A DNA stretch of 64,000 nucleotides from Symsagittifera roscoffensis. Taxonomy: Eukaryota > Xenacoelomorpha > Acoela > Convolutidae. The translations under genes and the position numbers were made by a program. The notes under the pieces were generated by a model, which was not told where the DNA came from, did not search any database, and worked only from the letters and a program-made list of their open reading frames with translations. Below are positions 29,901 to 44,719 of the stretch, one piece after another. The DNA lies in NCBI RefSeq assembly GCF_963678635.1, contig NC_087070.1, positions 14,449,840 through 14,513,839 on the forward strand, in the 5' to 3' direction. How positions within the stretch are numbered: position 1 is the first letter of the stretch; every line of letters begins with the position of its first letter.

Positions 29901-32900
29901 TCACATTTATGTGTTGTGTCAACATGTGAAGGAAGATACAAGTTTATTGTGGTAACAGCGGGTGACCCGCCGATGATAAAATACAGCAGCATTCTCACAT
30001 TTATTAGTTCAGTCGACATTTGAGGGAAGAGACAAGTGTATTGTGGCAACAGGGGGTGACCCGCTGATGATAAGATACAGCAACTATCTCACATTTATGT
30101 GTTGTGTCAACATGTGAGGGAAGATACAAGTTTTTTGTGGTAACAGCGGGTGACCCGCCGATGATAACATACAGCAACTATCTCACATTTATGTGTTGTG
30201 TCAACATGTGAGGGAAGATACAAGTTTATTGTGGCAACAGCGGGTGACCCGCTGATGATAACATACAGCAGCTATCTCACATTTATGTGGTGTGTCAACA
30301 TGTAAGGGAAGATACAAGTGTATTGTGGCAACAGCGGGTGACCCGCCGATGATAACATACAGCAGCTATCTCACATTTATGTGTTGTGTCAACATGTGAG
30401 GGAAGATACAAGTTTATTGAGGGAACAGCGGGTGACCCGCCAATGATAACATACAGCAGCTGTCTCACATTTATGTGTTGTGTCAACATGTGAGGGAAGA
30501 TACAAGTGTAATGTGGCAACAGCGGGTGACCCGCCGATGATAACATACAGCAGCTATCTCACATTTATGTGTTGTGTCAACATGTGAAGGAAGATACAAG
30601 TTTATTCTGGTAACAGCGGGTGACCCGCCGATGATAAGATACAGCAGCTATCTCACATTTATGTATTGTGTCAACATAAGAGGAGAGATACAAGTTAATT
30701 GTGGTAACAGCGGGTGACCCGCCGATGATAACATACAACAGCTATCTCTCATTTATGTGTTGTGTCAACATGTTAGGGAAGATACAAGTTTATTGTGGTA
30801 ACAGCGGTTGACCCGCCGATGATAAGATACAGCAGCTATCTCACATTTATGTGTTGTGTCAACATAATAGGGAAGATATAAGTTTATTGTGGTAACAGCG
30901 GGTGACCCGCCGATGACAACATACAGCAGCTATCTCACATTTTTGCGTTGTGTCAACATGTGAGGGAAGACACAAGTGTATTGTGGTAACAGCGGGTGAC
31001 CCGCTGATGATAACATACAGCAGCTATCTCACATTTATGTGTTGTGTCAACATGTGAGGGAAGATACAAGTGTAATGTGGCAACAGCGGGTGACCCGCCG
31101 ATGATAACCTACAGCAGCTATCTCACATTTATGTGTTGTGTCAACATAATAGGGAAGATACAAGTTTATTGTGGTAACAGCGGCTGACCCGCCGATGATA
31201 AGATACAGCAGCTATCTCACATTTATGTGTTGTGTCAACATAATAGGGAAGATATAAGTTTATTGTGGTAACAGCGGGTGACCCGCCGATGACAACATAC
31301 AGCAGCTATCTCACATTTTTGCGTTGTGTCAACATGTGAGGGAAGACACAAGTGTATTGTGGTAACAGCGGGTGACCCGCTGATGATAACATACAGCAGC
31401 TATCTCACATTTATGTGTTGTGTCAACATGTGAGGGAAGATACAAGTGTAATGTGGCAACAGCGGGTGACCCGCCGATGATAACCTACAGCAGCTATCTC
31501 ACATTTATGTGTTGTGTCAACATAATAGGGAAGATACAAGTTTATTGTGGTAACAGCGGGTGACCCGCCGATGACAACATACAGCAGCTATCTCACATTT
31601 TTGCGTTGTGTCAACATGTGAGGGAAGACACAAGTGTATTGTGGTAACAGCGGGTGACCCGCTGATGATAACATACAGCAGCTATCTCACATTTATGTGT
31701 TGTGTCAACATGTGAGGGAAGATACAAGTGTAATGTGGCAACAGCGGGTGACCCGCCGATGATAACCTACAGCAGCTATCTCACATTTATGTGTTGTGTC
31801 AACATAATAGGGAAGATACAAGTTTATTGTGGTAACAGCGGCTGACCCGCCGATGATAACATACAGCAGCTATCTCACATTTATGTATTGTGTCAACATA
31901 AGAGGGAAGATACAAGTTAATAGTGGTAACAGCGGGTGACCCGCCGATGATAACATACAACAGCTATCTCACATTTATGTGTTGTGTCAACATGTTAGGG
32001 AAGATACAAGTTTATTGCGGTAACAGCGGGTGACCCGCCAATGATAAGATACAGCAGCTATCTCACATTTATGTGTTGTGTCAACATAATAGGGAAGATA
32101 CAAGTTTTTTGTGGTAACAGCCGGTGACCCGCCGATGATAACATACAGCAGCTATCTCACATTTTTGTGTTGTGTCAACATGTGAGGGAAGATACAAGTG
32201 TATTGTGGTAACAGCGGGTGACCCGCCGATGATAACATACAGCAGCATTCTCACATTTATGTGTTCAGTCGAAATGTGAGGGAAGAGACAAGTGTATTGT
32301 GGCAACAGCGGGTGACCCGCTGATGATAAGATACAGCAACTATCTCACATTTATGTGTTGTGTCAACATGTGAGGGAAGATACAAGTTTTTTGTGGTAAC
32401 AGCGGGTGACCCGCCGATGATAACATACAACAGCTATCTCACATTTATTTGTTGTGCCAATATGTGAGGGAAGATACAAGTTTATTGTGGCAACAGCGGG
32501 TGACCCGCCGATAATAACATACAGCAACTATCTCACATTTATGTGTTGTGTCAACATGTGAGGGAAGATACAAGTTTATTGTGGCAACAGCGGGTGACCC
32601 GCTGATGATAACATACAGCAGCTATCTCACATTTATGTGGTGTGTCAACATGTAAGGGAAGATACAAGTGTATTGTGGCAACAGCGGGTGACCCGCCGAT
32701 GATAACATACAGCAGCTATCTCACATTTATGTGTTGTGTCAACATGTGAGGGAAGATACAAGTTTATTGAGGGAACAGCGGGTGACCCGCCGATGATAAC
32801 ATACAGCAGCTATCTCACATTTATGTGTTGTGTCAACATGTTAGGAAAAATACAAGTGTATTGTGGCAACAGCGGTGACCCGCCGATGAAAAGATACAGC

Positions 32901-34704
32901 AGCTATCTCACATTTATGTGTTGTGTCAACATGTGAAGGAAGATACAAGTTTATTGTGGTAACAGCGGGTGACCCGCCGATGATAACATACAGCAGCATT
33001 CTCACATTTATGTGTTCAGTCGAAATGTGAGGGAAGAGACAAGTGTATTGTGGCAACAGCGGGTGACCCGCCGATAATAACATACAGCAACTATCTCACA
33101 TTTATGTGTTGTGTCAACATGTGAGGGAAGATACAAGTTTATTGTGGCAACAGCGGGTGACCCGCTGATGATAACATACAGCAGCTATCTCACATTTATG
33201 TGGTGTGTCAACATGTAAGGGAAGATACAAGTGTATTGTGGCAACAGCGGGTGACCCGCCGATGATAACATACAGCAGCTATCTCACATTTATGTGTTGT
33301 GTCAACATGTGAGGGAAGATACAAGTTTATTGAGGGAACAGCGGGTGACCCGCCGATGATAACATACAGCAGCTATCTCACATTTATGTGTTGTGTCAAC
33401 ATGTTAGGAAAAATACAAGTGTATTGTGCCAACAGCGGTGACCCGCCGATGAAAAGATACAGCAGCTATCTCACATTTATGTGTTGTGTCAACATGTGAA
33501 GGAAGATACAAGTTTATTGTGGTAACAGCGGGTGACCCGCCGATGATAAAATACAGCAGCATTCTCACATTTATTAGTTCAGTCGACATTTGAGGGAAGA
33601 GACAAGTGTATTGTGGCAACAGGGGGTGACCCGCTGATGATAAGATACAGCAACTATCTCACATTTATGTGTTGTGTCAACATGTGAGGGAAGATACAAG
33701 TTTTTTGTGGTAACAGCGGGTGACCCGCCGATGATAACATACAGCAACTATCTCACATTTATGTGTTGTGTCAACATGTGAGGGAAGATACAAGTTTATT
33801 GTGGCAACAGCGGGTGACCCGCTGATGATAACATACAGCAGCTATCTCACATTTATGTGGTGTGTCAACATGTAAGGGAAGATACAAGTGTATTGTGGCA
33901 ACAGCGGGTGACCCGCCGATGATAACATACAGCAGCTATCTCACATTTATGTGTTGTGTCAACATGTGAGGGAAGATACAAGTTTATTGAGGGAACAGCG
34001 GGTGACCCGCCAATGATAACATACAGCAGCTATCTCACATTTATGTGTTGTGTCAACATGTGAGGGAAGATACAAGTGTAATGTGGCAACAGCGGGTGAC
34101 CCGCCGATGATAACATACAGCAGCTATCTCACATTTATGTGTTGTGTCAACATGTGAAGGAAGATACAAGTTTATTCTGGTAACAGCGGGTGACCCGCCG
34201 ATGATAAGATACAGCAGCTATCTCACATTTATGTATTGTGTCAACATAAGAGGAGAGATACAAGTTAATTGTGGTAACAGCGGGTGACCCGCCGATGATA
34301 ACATACAACAGCTATCTCTCATTTATGTGTTGTGTCAACATGTTAGGGAAGATACAAGTTTATTGTGGTAACAGCGGTTGACCCGCCGATGATAAGATAC
34401 AGCAGCTATCTCACATTTATGTGTTGTGTCAACATAATAGGGAAGATATAAGTTTATTGTGGTAACAGCGGGTGACCCGCCGATGACAACATACAGCAGC
34501 TATCTCACATTTTTGTGTTGTGTCAACATGTGAGGGAAGACACAAGTGTATTGTGGTAACAGCGGGTGACCCGCTGATGATAACATACAGCAGCTATCTC
34601 ACATTTATGTGTTGTGTCAACATGTGAGGGAAGATACAAGTGTAATGTGGCAACAGCGGGTGACCCGCCGATGATAACCTACAGCAGCTATCTCACATTT
34701 ATGT
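26030..34704 (+). repeat. 3570-bp (38-monomer) higher-order repeat, about 2.4 copies
   Basis: Sequence from about 26030 recurs at an offset of exactly 3570 bases, with copies starting near 26030, 29600 and 33170; the last stops at 34704. Markers at this spacing include TAAGAGGAGAGATACAAG, the AATAGGGAAGATATAAG units, the GATGACAACATAC units, the CCGATGATAACCTAC units, and CAGCCGGTGACCC. The length is two bases short of 38 full monomers. The copies are nearly identical but not perfect: the third has GTATTGTGCCAACAG near 33421 where the others have GTGGC, and CAGCTATCTCAC near 34026 where the others have CAGCTGTC. These private differences argue against a pure assembly duplication. Confidence 0.9.
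27290..28250 (+). repeat. Internal sub-repeat of 4 and 3 monomers within the 3570-bp unit
   Basis: A run marked by CATAATAGGGAAG, GATGACAACATAC, CACATTTTTGCGTTGTG and CCGATGATAACCTAC occurs three times in succession. GATGACAAC lies near 27341, 27717 and 27999, giving steps of 376 and 282 bases, or 4 and 3 monomers. The same nested pattern is carried into the second 3570-bp copy (about 30860-31820), so it predates the larger duplication. In the partial third copy, and in the run after 35546, it is cut short. Confidence 0.85.
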
Positions 34705-35546
34705 GGTGTGTCAACATGTAAGGGAAGATACAAGTGTATTGTGGCAACAGCGGGTGACCCGCCGATGATAACATACAGCAGCTATCTCACATTTATGTGT
34801 TGTGTCAACATGTGAGGGAAGATACAAGTTTATTGAGGGAACAGCGGGTGACCCGCCAATGATAACATACAGCAGCTATCTCACATTTATGTGTTGTGTC
34901 AACATGTGAGGGAAGATACAAGTGTAATGTGGCAACAGCGGGTGACCCGCCGATGATAACATACAGCAGCTATCTCACATTTATGTGTTGTGTCAACATG
35001 TGAAGGAAGATACAAGTTTATTCTGGTAACAGCGGGTGACCCGCCGATGATAAGATACAGCAGCTATCTCACATTTATGTATTGTGTCAACATAAGAGGA
35101 GAGATACAAGTTAATTGTGGTAACAGCGGGTGACCCGCCGATGATAACATACAACAGCTATCTCTCATTTATGTGTTGTGTCAACATGTTAGGGAAGATA
35201 CAAGTTTATTGTGGTAACAGCGGTTGACCCGCCGATGATAAGATACAGCAGCTATCTCACATTTATGTGTTGTGTCAACATAATAGGGAAGATATAAGTT
35301 TATTGTGGTAACAGCGGGTGACCCGCCGATGACAACATACAGCAGCTATCTCACATTTTTGTGTTGTGTCAACATGTGAGGGAAGACACAAGTGTATTGT
35401 GGTAACAGCGGGTGACCCGCTGATGATAACATACAGCAGCTATCTCACATTTATGTGTTGTGTCAACATGTGAGGGAAGATACAAGTGTAATGTGGCAAC
35501 AGCGGGTGACCCGCCGATGATAACCTACAGCAGCTATCTCACATTT
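33855..35546 (+). repeat. Second 846-bp (9-monomer) tandem duplication
   Basis: Positions 33855-34700 and 34701-35546 match at an offset of 846. ATGTGGTGTGTCAACATGTA begins at 33855 and 34701, and GTGAAGGAAGATACAAG with TTTATTCTGG recurs near 34150 and 34996. The second copy begins exactly where the 3570-bp periodicity breaks (34705), so this later duplication interrupted the larger higher-order repeat. After 35546 the sequence rejoins the order seen near 31130. Confidence 0.85.
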
Positions 35547-35932
35547 ATGTGTTGTGTCAACATAATAGGGAAGATACAAGTTTATTGTGGTAACAGCGGC
35601 TGACCCGCCGATGATAACATACAGCAGCTATCTCACATTTATGTATTGTGTCAACATAAGAGGGAAGATACAAGTTAATAGTGGTAACAGCGGGTGACCC
35701 GCCGATGATAACATACAACAGCTATCTCACATTTATGTGTTGTGTCAACATGTTAGGGAAGATACAAGTTTATTGCGGTAACAGCGGGTGACCCGCCAAT
35801 GATAAGATACAGCAGCTATCTCACATTTATGTGTTGTGTCAACATAATAGGGAAGATACAAGTTTTTTGTGGTAACAGCCGGTGACCCGCCGATGATAAC
35901 ATACAGCAGCTATCTCACATTTTTGTGTTGTG

Positions 35933-37593
35933 TCAACATGTGAGGGAAGATACAAGTGTATTGTGGTAACAGCGGGTGACCCGCCGATGATAACATACAG
36001 CAGCTATCTCACATTTATGTGTTGTGTCAACATGTGAGGGAAGATACAAGTTTATTGTGGTAACAGCGGGTGACCCGCCGATGATAACATACAGCAGCTG
36101 TCTCACATTTCTGTGTTGTGTCAACATGTGAGGGAAGATACAAGTGTAATGTGGCAACAGCGGGTGACCCGCCGATGATAACATACAGCAGCTATCTCAC
36201 ATTTATGTGTTGTGTCAACATGTGAGGGCAGATACAAGTTATTCTGGTAACAGCGGGTGACCCGCCGATGATAACATACAACAGCTATCTCACAATTATG
36301 TGTTGTGTCAACATGTTAGGGAAGATACAAGTTTATTGTGGCAACAGCGGGTGACCCGCCGATGATAAGATACAGCAGCTATCTCACATTTATGTGTTGT
36401 GTCAACATATGAGGGAAGATACAAGTTTATTGTGGTAACAGCGGGTGACCCGCCGATGATAAGATACAGCAGCTATCTCACATTTATGTATTGTGTCAAC
36501 ATGAGAGGAGAGATACAAGTTAATTGTGGTAACAGCGGGTGACCTGCCGATGAAAACATACAACAGCTATCTCAAATTTATGTGTTGTGTCAACATGTTA
36601 GGGAAGATACAAGTTTATTGTGGTAACAGCGGGTGACCCGCCGATGATAAGATACAGCAGCTATCTCACATTTATGTGTTGTGTCAACATAATAGGGAAG
36701 ATATAAGTTTATTGTGGTAACAGCGGGTGACCCGCCGATGATAACATACAGCAGCTATCTCACATTTTTGTGTTGTGTCAACATGTGAGGGAAGATACAA
36801 GTGTATTGTGGTAACAGCGGGTGACCCGCTGATGATAACATACAGCAGCTATCTCACATTTATGTGTTGTGTCAACATGTGAGGGAAGATACAAGTGTAA
36901 TGTGGCAACAGCGGGTGACCCGCCGATGATAACATACAGCAGCTATCTCACATTTATGTGTTGTGTCAACATAATAGGGAAGATACAAGTTTTTTGTGGT
37001 AACAGCGGCTGACCCGCCGATGATAACATACAGCAGCTATCTCACATTTATGAATTGTGTCAACATAAGAGGGAAGATACAAGTTAATTGTGGTAACAGC
37101 GGGTGACCCGCCGATGATAACATACAACAGCTATCTCACATTTATGTGTTGTGTCAACATGTTAGGGAAGATACAATTTTATTGCGGTAACAACGGGTGA
37201 CCCGCCAATGATAAGATACAGCAGCTATCTCACATTTATGTGGTGTGTCAACATAATAGGGAAGATACAAGTTTTTTGTGGTAACAGCCGGTGACCCGCC
37301 GATGATAACATACAGCAGCTATCTCACATTTTTGTGTTGTGTCAACATGTGAGGGAAGATACAAGTGTATTGTGGTAACAACGGGTGACCCGCCGATGAT
37401 AACATACAGCAGCTATCTCACATTTATGTGTTGTGTCAACATGTGAGGGAAGATACAAGTTTATTGTGGTAACAGCGGGTGACCCGCCGATGATAACATA
37501 CAGCAGCTGTCTCACATTTCTGTGTTGTGTCAACATGTGAGGGAAGATACAAGTGTAATGTGGCAACAGCGGGTGACCCGCCGATGATAACAT
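35933..37593 (+). repeat. 1409-bp block (15 monomers minus one base) duplicated in tandem
   Basis: A two-to-three-monomer module is found at about 35933-36184 and again at about 37342-37593. It carries CACATTTTTGTG, a plain unit, then the paired CAGCTGTCTCACATTTCTGTG change and GTGTAATGTGGCAAC. Between them lie a shared AAGAGGAGAGATAC unit, AATAGGGAAGATATAAG and CAGCCGGTGACCC units. The same module recurs many times between about 40730 and 60240. Confidence 0.75.
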
Positions 37594-40500
37594 ACAGCAG
37601 CTATCTCACATTTATGTGTTGTGTCAACATGTGAGGGAAGATACAAGTTTATTCTGGTAACAGCGGGTGACCCGCCGATGATAACATACAACAGCTATCT
37701 CACAATTATGTGTTGTTTCAACATGTTAGGGAAGATACATGTTTATTGTGGCAACAGCGGGTGACCCGCCGATGATAAGATACAGCAGCTATCTCACATT
37801 TATGTGTTGTGTCAACATATGAGGGAAGATACAAGTTTATTGTGGTAACAGCGGGTGACCCGCCGATGATAAGATACAGCAGCTATCTCACATTTATGTA
37901 TTGTGTCAACATAAGAGGAGAGATACAAGTTAATTGTGGTAACAGCAGGTGACCCGCCGATGATAACATACAACAGCTATCTCACATTTATGTGTTGTGT
38001 CAACATGTTAGGGAAGATACAAGTTTATTGTGGTAACAGCGGGTGACCCGCCGATGATAACATACAGCAGCTATCTCACATTTATGTGTTGTGTCAACAT
38101 AATAGGGAAGATATAAGTTTATTGTGGTAACAGCGGGTGACCCGCCGATGATAACATACAGCAGCTAGCTCACATTTTTGTGTTGTGTCATCATGTGAGG
38201 GAAGATACAAGTGTATTGTGGTAACAGCGGGTGACGCGCTGATGATAACATACAGCAGCTATCTCACATTTATGTGTTGTGTCAACATAGTAGGGAAGAT
38301 ACAAGTTTATTGTGGTAACAGCGGCTGACCCGCCGATGATAACATACAGCAGCTATCTCACATTTATGTATTGTGTCAATATAGTAGGGAAGATACAATT
38401 TTATTGTGGTAACAGCGGCTGACCCGCCGATGATAATATACAGCAGCTATCTCACATTTATGTATTGTGTCAACATAAGAGGGAAGATACAAGTTAATTG
38501 TGGTAACAGCGGGTGACCCGCCGATGATAACATACAAGAGCTATCTCACATTTATGTGTTGTGTCAACATGTTAGGGGGGAAGATACAAGTTTATTGCGG
38601 TAACAGCGGGTGACCCGCCAATGATAAGATACAGCAGCTAACTCACTTTTATGTGTTGTGTCAACATAATAGGGAAGATACAAGTTTTTTGTGGTAACAG
38701 CCGGTGACCCGCCGATGATAACATACAGCAGCTATCTCACATTTTTGTGTTGTGTCAACATGTGAGGAAGATACAAGTGTATTGTGGTAACAGCGGGTGA
38801 CCGCCGATGATAACATACAGCAGCTATCTCACATTTATGTGTTGTGTCAACATGTGAGGGAAGATACAAGTTTATTGTGGTAACAGCGGGTGACCTGCCG
38901 ATGATAACATACAGCAGCTGTCTCACATTTCTGTGTTGTGTCAACATGTGAGGGAAGATACAAGTGGTATTGTGGCAACAGCGGGTGACCCGCCGATGAT
39001 AACATACAGCAGCTATCTCACACTTTCTGTGTTGTGTCAACATGTGAGGGAAGATACAAGTTTATTCTGGTAACAGCGGGTGACCCGCCGATGATAACAT
39101 ACAACAGCTATCTCACAATTTTGTGTTGTGTCATTATGTTAGGGAAGATACAAGTTTATTGTGGCAACAGCGGGTGACCCGCTGATGATAAGATACAGCA
39201 GCTATCTCACATTTATGTGTTGTGTCAACATGTGAGGGAAGATACAAGTTTATTGTGGTAACAGCGGGTGACCTGCCGATGATAACATACAGCAGCTGTC
39301 TCACATTTCTGTGTTGTGTCAACATGTGAGGGAAGATACAAGTGTATTGTGGCAACAGCGGGTGACCCGCCGATGATAACATACAGCAGCTATCTCACAT
39401 TTATGTGTTGTGTCAACATGTGAGGGAAGATACAAGTTTATTCTGGTAACAGCGGGTGACCCGCCGATGATAACATACAACAGCTATCTCACAATTATGT
39501 GTTGTGTCAACATGTTAGGGAAGATACAAGTTTATTGTGGCAACAGCGGGTGACCCGCTGATGATAAGATACAGCAGCTATCTCACATTTATGTGTTGTG
39601 TCAACATGTGAGGGAAGATACAAGTTTATTGTGGTAACAGCGGGTGACCTGCCGATGATAACATACAGCAGCTGTCTCACATTTCTGTGTTGTGTCAACA
39701 TGTGAGGGAAGATACAAGTGTATTGTGGCAACAGCGGGTGACCCGCCGATGATAACATACAGCAGCTATCTCACATTTATGTGTTGTGTCAACATGTGAG
39801 GGAAGATACAAGTTTATTCTGGTAACATCGGGTGACCCGCCGATGATAACATACAACAGCTATCTCACAATTATGTGTTGTGTCAACATGTTAGGGAAGA
39901 TACAAGTTTATTGTGGCAACAGCGGGTGACCCGCTGATGATAAGATACAGCAGCTATCTCACATTTATGTGTTGTGTCAACATATGAGGGAAGATACAAG
40001 TTTATTGTGGTAACAGCGGGTGACCCGCCGATGATAAGATACAGCAGCTATCTCACATTTATGTGTTGTGTCAACATAATAGGGAAGATATAAGTTTATT
40101 GTGGTAACAGCGGGTGACCCGCCGATGATAACATACAGCAGGTATCTCACATTTTTGTGTAGTGTCAACATGTGAGGGAAGATACAAGTGTATTGTGGTA
40201 ACAGCGGGTGACCCGCCGATGATAACATACAGCAGCTATCTCAGCTTTATGTGTTGTGTCAACATGTGAGGGAAGATACAAGTGTAATGTGGCAACAGCG
40301 GGTGACCCGCCGATGATAACATACAGCAGCTATCTCACATTTATGTGTTGTGTCAACATAATAGGGAAGATACAAGTTTATTGTAGGTAACAGCGGCTGA
40401 CCCGCCGATGATAACATACAGCAGCTATCTCACATTTATGTATTGTGTCAACATAAGAGGGAAGATACAAGTTAATTGTGGTAACAGCGGGTGACCCGCC

Positions 40501-43500
40501 GATGATAACATACAACAGCTATCTCACATTTATGTGTTGTGTCAACATGTTAGGGAAGATACAAGTTTATTGCGGTAACAGCGGGTGAACCGCCAATGAT
40601 AAGATACAGCAGCTATCTCACATTTATGTGTTGTGTCAACATACTAGGGAAGATACAGGTTTTTTGTGGTAACAGCCGGTGACCCGCCGATGATAACATA
40701 CAGCAGCTATCTCACATTTTTGTGTTGTGTCAACATGTGAGGGAAGATACAAGTGTATTGTGGTAACAGCGGGTGACCCGCCGATGATAACATACAGCAG
40801 CTATCTCACATTTATGTGTTGTGTCAACATGTGAGGGAAGACACAAGTTTATTGTGGTAACAGCGGGTGACCCGCCGATGATAACATACAGCAGCTGTCT
40901 CACATTTCTGTGTTGTGTCAACATGTGAGGGAAGATACAAGTGTAATGTGGCAACAGCGGGTGACCCGCCGATGATAGCATACAGCAGCTATCTCCCATT
41001 TATGTGTTGTGTCAACATATGAGGGAAGATACAAGTTTATTCTGGTAACAGTGGGTGACCCGCCGATGATAACATACAACAGCTATCTCACAATTATGTG
41101 TTGTGTCAACATGTTAGGGAAGATACAAGTTTATTGTGGCAACAGCGGGTGACCCGCCGATGATAAGATACAGCAGCTATCTCACATTTATGTGTTGTGT
41201 CAACATAATAGGGAAGATATAAGTTTATTGTGGTAACAGCGGGTGACCCGCCGATGATAACATACAGCAGCTATCTCATATTTTTGTGTTGTGTCAACAT
41301 GTGAGGGAAGATACAAGTGTATTGTGGTAATAGCGGGTGACCCGCTGATGATAACATACAGCAGCTATCTCACATTTATGTGTTGTGTCAACATGTGAGG
41401 GAAGATACAAGTGTAATGTGGCAACAGCGGGTGCCCCGCCGATGATAACATACAGCAGCTATCTCACATTTATGTGTTGTGTCAACATAATAGGGAAGAT
41501 ACAAGTTTATTGTGGTAACAGCGGCTGACCCGCCATGATAACATACAGCAGCTATCTCACATTTATGTATTGTGTCAACATAGGAGGGAAGATACAAGTT
41601 AATTGTGGTAACAGCGGGTGACCCGCCGATGATAACATACAACAGCTATCTCAAATTTATGTGTTGTGTCAACATGTTAGGGAAGATACAAGTTAATTGC
41701 GGTAACAGCGGGTGACCCGCCAATGATAAGATACAGCAGCTATCTCACATTTATGTGTTGTGTCAACATAATAGGGAAGATACAAGTTTTTTGTGGTAAC
41801 AGCCGGTGACCCGCCGATGATAACATACAGCAGCTATCTCACATTTTTGTGTTGTGTCAACATGTGAGGGAAGATACAAGTGTATTGTGCTAACAGCGGG
41901 TGACCCGCCGATGATAACATACAGCACCTATCTCACATTTATGTGTTGTGTCAACATGTGAGGGAAGATACAAGTTTATTGTGGTAACAGCGGGTGACCC
42001 GCCGATGATAACATACAGCAGCTGTCTCACATTTCTGTGTTGTGTCAACATGTGAGGGAAGATACAAGTTTATTCTGGTAACAGCGCGTGACCCGCCGAT
42101 GATAACATACAACAGCTATCTCACAATTATGTGTTGTGTCAACATGTTAGGGAAGATACAAGTTTATTGTGGCAACAGCGGGTGACCCGCCGATGATAAG
42201 AGATACAGCAGCTATCTCACATTTATGTGTTGTGTCAACATATGAGGGAAGATACAAGTTTATTGTGGTAAGAGCGGGTGACCCGCCGATGATAACATAC
42301 AGCAGCTATCTCACATTTATGTGTTGTGTCAACATAATAGGGAAGATACAAGTTTATTGTGGTAACAGCGGCTGACCCGCCGATGATAACATACAGCAGC
42401 TATCTCACATTTATGTATTGTGTCAACATAGGAGGGAAGATACAAGTTAATTGTGGTAACAGCGGGTGACCCGCCGATGATAACATACAACAGCTATCTC
42501 ACATTTATGTGTTGTGTCAACATGTTAGGGAAGATACAAGTTTATTGCGGTAACAGCGGGTGACCCGCCAATGATAAGATACAGCAGCTATCTCACATTT
42601 ATGTGTTGTGTCAACATAATAGGGAAGATACAAGTTTTTTGTGGTAACAGCCGGTGACCCGCCGATGATAAGATACAGCAGCTATCTCACATTTTTGTGT
42701 TGTGTCAACATGTGAGGGAAGATACAAGTGTATTGTGGTAACAGCGGGTGACCCGCCGATGATAACATACAGCAGCTATCTCACATTTATGTGTTGTGTC
42801 AACATGTGAGGGAAGATACAAGTTTATTGTGGTAACAGCGGGTGACCCGCCGATGATAACATACAGCAGCTGTCTCACATTTCTGTGTTGTGTCAACATG
42901 TGAGGGAAGATACAAGTTTATTCTGGTAACAGCGCGTGACCCGCCGATGATAACATACAACAGCTATCTCACAATTATGTGTTGTGTCAACATGTTAGGG
43001 AAGATACAAGTTTATTGTGGCAACAGCGGGTGACCCGCCGATGATAAGATACAGCAGCTATCTCACATTTATGTGTTGTGTCAACATATGAGGGAAGATA
43101 CAAGTTTATTGTGGTAAGAGCGGGTGACCCGCCGATGATAACATACAGCAGCTATCTCACATTTATGTGTTGTGTCAACATGTTAGGAAAGATACAAGTG
43201 TATTGTGGCAACAACGGTGACCCGCCGATGATAAGATACAGCAGCTATCTCACATTTATGTGTTGTGTCAACACGTGAGGGAAGATACAAGTATATTGTG
43301 GTAACAGCGGTTGACCCGCCGATGATAACATACAGCAGCTATCTCACATTTATGTGTTGTGTCAACATGTGAGGGAAGATACAAGTTTATTGTGGCAAAG
43401 CGGGTGACCCACCGATGATAACATACAGCAGCATTCTCATATTTATGTGTTTAGTCAACATGTGAGGGAAGAAACAAGTGTATTGTGGCAACAGCGGGTG

Positions 43501-44719
43501 ACCCGCCGATGATAAGATACAGCAGCTATCTCACATTTATGTGTTGTGTCAACATTTGAGGGATGATACAAATTTTCTGTGGTAACAGCGGGTGACCCGC
43601 CGATGAGAACATACAACAGCTATCTCACATTTATTTGTTGTGCAAACATGTGAGGGAAGATACAAGTGTATTGTGGCAACAGCGGGTGACCCGCCGATGA
43701 TAAGATACAGCAGCTATCTCACAGTCATGTGTTGTGTCAACATGTGAGGGAAGATACAAGTTTATTATGGTAACAGCGGGTGACCCGCCGATGATAATAT
43801 ACAGCAGCTATCTCACATTTATGTGTTGTGTCAACATGAGAGGGAAGATACAAGTGTATTGTGGCAACAGCGGGTGACCCGCCGATGATAACATACAGCA
43901 GCTATCTCACATTTATGTGTTGTGTCAACATGTGAGGGAAGATACAAGTTTTTTGTTGAAACACCGGGTGACCCGCCGATGATAACATACAGCAGCTATC
44001 TCACATTTATGTGTTGTGTCAACATGTGAGGGAAGATACAAGTGTATTGTGGCAACATCGGGTGACCCACCGATGGTAACATAGAGCGGCTATCTCACAT
44101 TTATGTGTTGTGTCAACATGTTAGGAAAGTTACAAGTGTATTGTGGCAACAGCGGTGACCCGCCGATGATAAGATACAGCAGCTATCTCTTATTTATGTG
44201 TTGTGTCAACATGTGAGGGAAGATACAAGTTTATTGTGGTAACAGCGGGTGACCCGCCGATGATAACATACAGCAGCTATCTCACATTTATGTGTTGTGT
44301 CAACATGTGATGGAAGATACAAGTGTATTGTGGCAACAGCGGGTGACCCACCGATGGTAACATACAGCGGCTATCTCACATTTATGTGTTGTGTCAACAT
44401 GTTAGGAAAGTTACAAGTGTATTGTGGCAACAGCGGTGACCCGCCGATGATAAGATACAGCAGCTATCTCACATTTATGTGTTGTGTCAACATGTGAGGG
44501 AAGATACAAGTTTATTGTGGTAACAGCGGGTGACCCGCCGATGATAACATACAGCAGCTATCTCACATTTATGTGTTGTGTCAACATGTGAGGGAAGATA
44601 CAAGTTTATTGTGGCAAAGCGGGTGACCCGCCGATGATAACATACAGCAGCATTCTCACTTTTTTGTGTTTAGTCAACATGTGAGGGAAGAGACAAGTGT
44701 ATTGTGGCAACAGCGGGTG

